A model generated the notes under the pieces. It did no database searches and was not told the origin of the DNA. It was given only the letters and a program-made list of their open reading frames with translations. A stretch of DNA of 64,000 nt, taken from positions 1 to 64,000 of the forward strand of contig JAACJO010000013.1 in assembly GCA_013368445.1 (NCBI GenBank), given 5' to 3'. Positions within the stretch are counted from its first letter, which is position 1. Each line of letters starts with the position of its first letter. The DNA is from Leucocoprinus leucothites (lineage: Eukaryota; Basidiomycota; Agaricomycetes; Agaricales; Agaricaceae). This document shows, piece by piece, positions 58,250 to 64,000 of the stretch. The position numbers and the translations under genes were made by a program.

Positions 58250-58960
58250 GCGATCACATGTTCCAGGACAATTAACTCATCGGCGCTGTGAACAGCTATA
58301 AATCATTCAGCACACTCTAATTCTGGGCGACCCGTTTCCTCGACGTCCCCCAAGAAAACATTATGTTGCACTCCAGCAGCTTTGCGGGCGCCAGTAACTT
58401 CCAAGTCAATGACTGTTACTTTCACTATTCATCTGGAAATAGCGATAAATTTTACTACGTCTTCCAGTGTGAATATCGTTGTCCCCGTTATCCTTGGACG
58501 TGGGTTGTACCTCCGAACTTTACTGTTGACGAGAGTTATTGGCATTGCGGTGTACCACCCCATCATTTCGCTCAACCCATTTTGTGGAGTCCTTGGAGCG
58601 CACATTACGAAAAGGGCGCAACTACCTACAAGAAATACCACTAAGCGTGTCTCTGGGTGGTCATTATAGCTGAATTCCTGGTCGACCGCATTGCGACAAT
58701 TTGTGTTCCGAACCAGCTGGCAGTGGGGTTACTCCCGTTTACCCTGGACAGACTGTTCAAAACATCTGGTGAGAGTTATGGGCCCTCCAGTTTACCTTGT
58801 GGAACAGCCGAGTGTCTTTGAGGTCGCTGAAAAGAGTGCACTGGACTGTACTGCATCCTTGTGGTTATTTACGGCCGTTATCTAATCATATCTGAAATTG
58901 ATCGGGGCTAGTGAGAAAAAGGAAGGGGGTGGAGTACGGGACGACAACAACCCGGGGAAT
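58250..58960. repeat. Tandem duplication, unit 1
   Basis: Matches 59475-60530 from the promoter (AGCTATAAATCATTCAG in both) through a small gene to a fragment of an NF-YB exon (gctagtgagaaaaa then gtacgggacgacaacaaccc). Unit 1 lacks about 330 bp found in unit 2. Confidence 0.75.
58363..58644 (+). CDS. Small protein, first tandem copy, internally deleted
   Basis: A 93-codon frame beginning MLHSSSFAGASNFQVNDCYF, with HCPRY-like (YRCPRYPWTW) and PPHHFAQPILWSPW segments. The first 75 codons match the copy at 59576. A deletion relative to that copy removes the end of exon 1, the intron and the start of exon 2, so the tail is out of frame. The opening S-F-x-GASNF-x(2)-N is like the leader seen at the N-termini of mushroom NACHT/F-box-type proteins; that resemblance is inference. 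Function unknown. Confidence 0.5.
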   Translation: MLHSSSFAGASNFQVNDCYFHYSSGNSDKFYYVFQCEYRCPRYPWTWVVPPNFTVDESYWHCGVPPHHFAQPILWSPWSAHYEKGATTYKKYH

Positions 58961-59474
58961 TTTGGCACTTCTGAGTAACCCGTACAATATGACTGATGGA
59001 ACTATCACACCATGCAGAATGCCCGCAAGGATGTCACGCTTAGTCACGCTCAGCCACAAGATGTGATCTCCCACAATGCTGTTCTTCAACAATGAGCTCA
59101 AAACTTTGCATGATTGCTAAATGTGTGCACAAACATACAGTTAGCTTCTTGTTACACTTCTTCGTAGTGTACATGGAGAGAGAAAATACCCCATTGTAAA
59201 TTCAGGTACTTCTATCAAATGTACATTTACCTGGGTTTCTCTTCATACATCTGGTGTATCTCATTTTTGAGCTCTTCAATATGTAGCCCTACCTCATACA
59301 AGTGAAACTTCGCAGAAGTAAAGGAAGAAATCCATCCAGATCTCGCAGAAATCGGCCCAAGTTGTACAAGTGAGACACGCGGTCGGTCTATCACTGCAAT
59401 AGCTATTCTAGGACATCGCAGATGGATGTATTTTTGGCCAACTTTAGTTCCGAGGGTTGTGCCTGGGTACAAAC

Positions 59475-60530
59475 ACACCCTTCGTGGATGAGTGTCGGCG
59501 CCGTAGATAGCTATAAATCATTCAGTCCCCTGCAAGCTGGGCAACCCATTCCTTCAACCCTCCCAACAAAACAATATGTTGCACTCTAGCAGCTTTGCCG
59601 GTGCCAGTAATTTCCAAATGAACAACTGCTACTTCCACCAGTCATCTGGAAGCAACAATAACTTCTACTACGTCTACCGGTGTGAATGCCACTGTCCTCG
59701 TTACCTTTGGACGTGGGCTGTACCTTTGGACTTTGCTGTCGATAAGATTTATTGGCATTGGTCTATACCACCTCACCATTTCACCCAACCCATACTTTGG
59801 AGTTCTCAGATTGAACAGGTGTGTTCTGGAAGCTCTTTGTATTCACCGTACTGATTTTGCCGCCCTAGCAGTGCCTTACTCTTGGGACGCGTATTCCCGT
59901 TCGGCCTTACACATTTCTTGGACCAACTGGTTCATGGCCGCACGAGCCCCGATCAATCTCATTAAATTCAGTCAACAACAGCATACCTCATTCACAGCCA
60001 CCGACTGTATTCGAGTCCGACTATTCAAGTTGGGCTACTCAACGGCAGGTGCCGGGCGGAGTGCATACATCGACGTCGCCGTACAATCTTCACCAAGCAC
60101 ACGATTTCCCGCCTCCACCGCTTCCACTATTATCTCTGGATTACCTCAGAAATACCGATGCTCATGCACAACGTATCTCGCGACAGGGGCACAACTACTT
60201 CCGAGAAATACCATTGAGCATGCCTCCAGGTGGTAATTATGGCCGAAATTTTGGCCAGCCGCATTGTGACGATTCGTATTCCGCACCAGCTGACGGGGCT
60301 GCCTCTGTTTACCCTGACCAGACGGCTCAGGACCATTAGTTTAAATTGCAATGCCTCCAATATACCTTGTGGAACAGTTGAATATCTTCGTAGATCGTTG
60401 AAAATAGTGGACTGGAGCTTGATATGCTGTAACGACTGAGATTGTATTTATAGTTGTTATCTAATCTTATCTAGAATCGATCGAGGCTAGTGAGAAAAAA
60501 GAAGGAGGTGACACAACCAATCATTCCAGG
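59475..60530. repeat. Tandem duplication, unit 2
   Basis: Longer copy of 58250-58960. It retains the middle segment (59800-60155) and continues directly into the remainder of the NF-YB gene. Confidence 0.75.
59576..60339 (+). CDS. Small protein, second tandem copy, two exons
   Basis: Exon 1 (59576-59818) starts MLHSSSFAGASNFQMNNCYF and ends QIEQ. A 230-nt intron with GTGTGT...GGCAG ends leads to exon 2 (60049-60339) starting VPGGVHTSTSPYNLHQ, a proline-rich segment DFPPPPLPLLSLDYL and a tail RQGHNYFREIPLSMPPGGNY ending in TAQDH, for 177 residues. The intron is long for this genome, so the model is tentative. Parts of the tail can be traced in the first copy (58600-58760), which supports exon 2 being coding in the ancestor. 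Confidence 0.45.
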
Positions 60531-61106
60531 GACGACAGCAATCCTGGAGCCTTGGCCGTCGCTGCCTCCAATGATCCCATCGAGCCTCCCCCCATCACTG
60601 AGCAGGAAGTCGGCGAATATCGCGAGCAGGACAGGTTTCTTCCTGTACGTACCTCCCTTCTCGTCATCCAAGCTCCAGCCTGCCCGTTTCCCCGGCGCTA
60701 ACATCGACGTTTGTCTGTCACAGATCGCCAATGTCTCGCGTATCATGAAGGGCGCCGTTCCACCGACTGCGAAGATTGCAAAGGATGCCAAGGAGTGTGT
60801 GCAGGAGTGTGTGTCAGAGTTCATCTCCTTTATAACCTCCGAAGCGGTGGAGAAATGCCAGCTGGAGAAACGCAAGTCGATTGGGGGGGAGGATATAGTT
60901 TACGTCATGGGCACGCTGGGATTCGAGAATTATGCGGAGACTCTAAAATCCGTCTAGCCAAACTCAGACAGGTGCGTAGTCTATCTCTCAGCGGCTTCGC
61001 TTGTGCTCATTGCGTTGTTTGATGGTGATAGTATCAGAACAGGTGCGACAATCCAAGAGCTGGAGGCTCGGGTAGGGTACAAGACGACTCGAGGGAGGAT
61101 GAGTAA
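60470..61106 (+). pseudogene. NF-YB / HAP3 subunit of the CCAAT-binding factor, start missing and one-base break
   Basis: NF-YB pairs with NF-YC in a histone-fold dimer that binds CCAAT with NF-YA. Exon 1 has an acidic run [19 protein letters not shown] and [20 protein letters not shown]. Exon 2 (60724-60971) has the full histone fold: [60 protein letters not shown] and [13 protein letters not shown], then in a shifted frame IRLAKLRQ. An AAAA run at ~60945 lacks one A. A third exon (61038-61106) ends RVQDDSRED-E. No in-frame ATG precedes exon 1 before a TAA, so the true first exon was lost when the upstream tandem duplication formed, or lies further off. Confidence 0.75.
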
Positions 61107-61162
61107 CAGCTGAACGCGAAAACTTCTGGCAGCGTATTTCTCAAAGGTATGTTGAACGCAGT

Positions 61163-62660
61163 TATAAATATTATGTCTTGCAACTCTTCTCAAGTCATCG
61201 CTTTTTGCTCTTAATGCGTCCAGACTGAAGGTGGTGCGCTCACTATGTGCCTATCCAACCTCTGTCCGGAACCGACGTTGAGAGTCGCATGTGCATATTA
61301 AAGCCGCCTCCGCCTCTGCAAGCCCTTCAAAGAAGTGGACTGAGGCCCTACCAAACATCGAAGAGCTACTTGGTACATACACAAGTGGTGACGCACCGAA
61401 TCTTGAATGCATCGTAAATTCGCACGGATCGCTGGCACTCACATACGTCATGCAAATCAAGAACGAGGCGGAGAATATGTGGGTCAAGGCTTTCGTGTGT
61501 GCGCATTCTGGGGAGTTATTAAGCGTGGCCGACTTCACAGCTCATACTACCGTGCGTTATTTATTTCCTGTTCGCCCCTTCGTGGAACAACCGACTGATT
61601 CGCTTGTGTTGCCATGCTAGTTCAATGCTGGGTCGATACAGAAGCAGAACTCTTCTCTGACGGGAGAGAGTCCCTCGGGATCCGGAAGACCTTGAGTCAT
61701 CGCCCAGTGGATGGGTCGCCGCTTCCAACTCAAACTCAAGCTTTGGTTTAACCAGGTCCGCACAAGCTCATCCTTCTCAACCCCATTTATTCTCACCTAT
61801 CAGCGGCAACAACGCAGTTATGTTTGTCAACAGCCCAGATATATCCTCTTCCCGAGAGCAATCCGTTGCCTCATGTGTATTCAATAACGCTTATGACCCT
61901 GATGATTCTCAGAGTCTTGAAAACGCTACAATCGATAATGCATCTTACGTGATAGGCGCATTGCATGATATTGCATATCGCTATGGGTTCACAGAGACTG
62001 TTGGTAACTTCCAGATTGATAATCTTGGAAGAGGTGGTGCAGGAAAAGTACGGGGAAGCGGAGATGGGGGTCCGTTGCAGATTTCGGTTCGTGACCCCTC
62101 CGATATCAATAACGCAGTTTTTCAAACGCTTCCCGAGTGAATGATTGTTATTGCTTTATCTTCAGTGGCGATAATAATTGGCTCTCGTACACAGTGGTAC
62201 TCCTCCCGTTACGCAGTCTTTCTCTCGATCTCGGTGGAATGAGTCGCCCTCTTGTGAAGGGTTGATGAGGGTTGCAGTATGCTGATTATCGGTCGCTTGT
62301 ATTGCCACAGGACGAGTGCGATTCCGCATTTGCGAATGACGTTTTGATTCATGAGTTTACACACGGAGTAACTGGTCGTATGACCGGTGGTGGCAGTGCA
62401 AGGTGGTTACAGAGCCTGGAAGCTGATGGAATGAGTGCAGGTTGGAGCGATATGATGGCCGCATGGGTCGGTCAAACGTCTGAGACCGTGCGGGATTTTC
62501 GGATAGGGACTTATTTCTTGAGGGAGGGCATTCGGTGCAATCCATACTCAACTGACGAGTGAGATCTCAATCTTTTCGCCTTTTTCCCGCCACTCATTGA
62601 GGTCAGGAGCGTGAATCCACTAAAATTCTCGGACGCAGGGAAATTGCACGAAGCTCATGA
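61163..62660 (+). pseudogene. Fungalysin M36, copy 3, truncated at both ends
   Basis: A partial duplicate of 54938-56470. It begins inside the propeptide exon (caactcttctcaagtcat) and ends exactly at the splice donor after the LHEAH codons. It therefore lacks the signal peptide, half the propeptide and the C-terminal GEVWANTL exon and beyond. Retained: SPSKKWTEALPNIEELLGTY, GALHDIAYRYGFTETVGNFQ, LIHEFTHGVTGRMTGGGSA. The third zinc ligand is changed: GGMGEGWSDMM in copy 2 is DGMSAGWSDMM here, losing the glutamate. Frame breaks occur around 61250, 61640 and 62230. No active protease can come from it. Confidence 0.88.
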
Positions 62661-63813
62661 AGTGTTATTAGAAATATGTATAGCACATTAGATGCGATCG
62701 ATTTACATTACTAATACAAGTCTGTGATTGGACTTTTATCAACCATAAGTAGTACTGTCTGTTCTGCTGTCCATAATAGCTTATGAGATTGTTATAGAGA
62801 CCGTGATCCTCGTTGATTTGTTGGGTCGATCTCGGCGAGCCCGGTTGTCGTGTTGAGAATGGGCCACAGTGAGCGGGGCCAAAAATACGTGCAAAAAATG
62901 AAGGCAGAGCACAATATTAGAAGTCGGGGGAGAGGAGAGAGGTCGGCCCAAGCAATTGGAGGTAGAAAAGGCAAGGGGAAGATGGCGACTGAGGGAAAAA
63001 GGGTGCAAATCTGGTTAGTTGTTCACGTCCGACATCCCAGGCTGGATTTGAGTTGTGATATGTACGAGTGATCGACGGATAAACAGGCCTGAGCAAAGCC
63101 CTGAATGGAATGACAAGTGACTGGATAAGGAAAATGAACGGCAAATTCGGACTCGGCAATTTGCCTTGTCAAAAATATGCTGGACTCGTGTTCCATATCA
63201 ATCCTCGTAAGAATGAAAGGTATCTCCATTGGGGTAAACAGTCGATGTTGCTGTTTGGAAGAGATGTGTGACGAGTGTGTTATGATCTGCCCAATCTCCC
63301 AAGGGACTAGGACAGCTTGTCCCGACCTTGGCTCATGATGTATGGCGCGAAATATGGTGAGATGAATCAAATATTACTCTCCTCTTTACACTCCACTGGG
63401 TCGGTTGGTGGGTGTGCAATTCCCGCAAAAAGGTCGTTCCAATCCGCAAAACCGATCCGGTCCCTTTCTTGCCGTTTTGGTTGTTCAATCGAATTGTCGT
63501 CGATTACTATCGTGTGGCCTGACGAATGGGGATGAACCAGCCCGAATCATGATTAACCCATGGCTCTCGTCACTCGGCTCACTCTCCCAAGAGCAGAATC
63601 CCGCCCAACTCCTTCGAGGTGAGCTGAGGTGGCCAGATTCGGGCATGCGAAGCCGTACCTGACATCTGGACTGTTTACGAGGTCTCAGCACACTCTTGGC
63701 GCCTGACATCGATTTGCTTTTCCGGGCATATTTCAGACCGGGCAACGACATGGCATCACGTGTGGATATTTATTCAGAAGCATTTAGTTGGCGCCAACAC
63801 TCACGCCACTGTC
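62661..63813. other. Gene-poor stretch
   Basis: About 1.15 kb after the truncated M36 copy. Overlapping short frames on both strands, no domain recognised. Confidence 0.4.
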
Positions 63814-63907
63814 ACTTCTTTATATTCCCGGCTCGGTTTCAGAAGTATGGGCTAATCTACACTTCTTTATATTCCCGGCTCGGTTTCAGAAGTATGGGCT
63901 AATCTAC
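63814..63907. repeat. Perfect 47-bp tandem duplication
   Basis: Units 63814-63860 and 63861-63907 are identical (starting acttctttatattcccggct and ending aatctac). A third partial unit begins at 63908 (acttcttcgtg). Identity implies a very recent event. Confidence 0.9.
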
Positions 63908-63929
63908 ACTTCTTCGTGTTCTTCTTGAG

Positions 63930-64000
63930 TCAGGACCCAATGGCCTTCTTTTAAACCACATTTGGCCTTCTTACCAGGCATTGGTAACTCTCACAAGCAA
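63930..64000. repeat. Dispersed repeat shared with 57963-58036
   Basis: Both places read AATGGCCTTCTT-TAAACCACAT-TGG then CAGGCAT-GGTAA-TCTCACAAGCAA. The copy at the window end is cut by the window edge. With the nearby tandem units it marks a repeat family flanking the M36/NF-YB segment. Confidence 0.75.

Larger units (their letters stand above)
56915..58362. other. Intergenic region with short repeats
   Basis: Holds the two repeat clusters listed separately and sequence (57963-58036) that recurs at the end of the window. No gene recognised. Confidence 0.45.

Noticed and set aside
63814..63907. CRISPR-like array
   Set aside because: Only two adjacent 47-bp units with no spacers, in a eukaryotic genome.

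Overview
This is a stretch of basidiomycete nuclear DNA, most likely from an Agaricomycete mushroom. Genes have many introns of about 50-60 nt with GTRNGT donors. The families present (F-box/LRR proteins, fungalysin M36 proteases, a QDE-1-type RNA-dependent RNA polymerase, a hydroxyornithine acetyltransferase, ATG18, MCU, NF-YB) fit such a genome. Nothing bacterial or viral was recognised.

Layout. 0-15 kb is gene-rich: a decayed or mis-sequenced siderophore acetyltransferase behind two iron-type GATA boxes, a complete 9-exon P450, the autophagy PROPPIN ATG18, a nucleotidyltransferase-fold protein, a small heat-shock protein with heat-shock elements, a conserved hypothetical protein and an intron-containing tRNA-Gln(UUG). 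15-21.4 kb holds a broken TKL-type kinase and an MFS drug/polyamine transporter. 21.4-33.4 kb has no housekeeping gene. It consists of diverged segmental duplications carrying MFS relics and a dispersed family of very small genes of unknown function with a shared gene structure and C-terminal motif. 33.4-41.6 kb holds an HPP-family membrane protein, a broken F-box gene, the mitochondrial calcium uniporter MCU and a large F-box/LRR gene. 43-45.7 kb is an apparently intact M36 metalloprotease.

46-52 kb is the highlight: one long minus-strand gene joins a cellular RdRP (DLDGD catalytic motif) to a complete UPF1/Hrr1-like superfamily 1 helicase, through a linker of several hundred residues. It looks like a covalent version of the RdRP-helicase pair that works in fungal RNA silencing. 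A small P-loop ATPase/kinase gene diverges from its 5' end. 54-64 kb contains a second M36 gene, a tandem duplication whose edge cuts into an NF-YB gene, a truncated third M36 copy that lost a zinc-ligand glutamate, and short tandem repeats.

Several otherwise well-preserved genes (MCU, the F-box/LRR gene, NF-YB, MFS) are each broken by a single-base shift, mostly at a short homopolymer. Residual sequencing or assembly indels are therefore as likely as true pseudogenes for those genes. The kinase, the third M36 copy and the MFS relics look like genuine decay.
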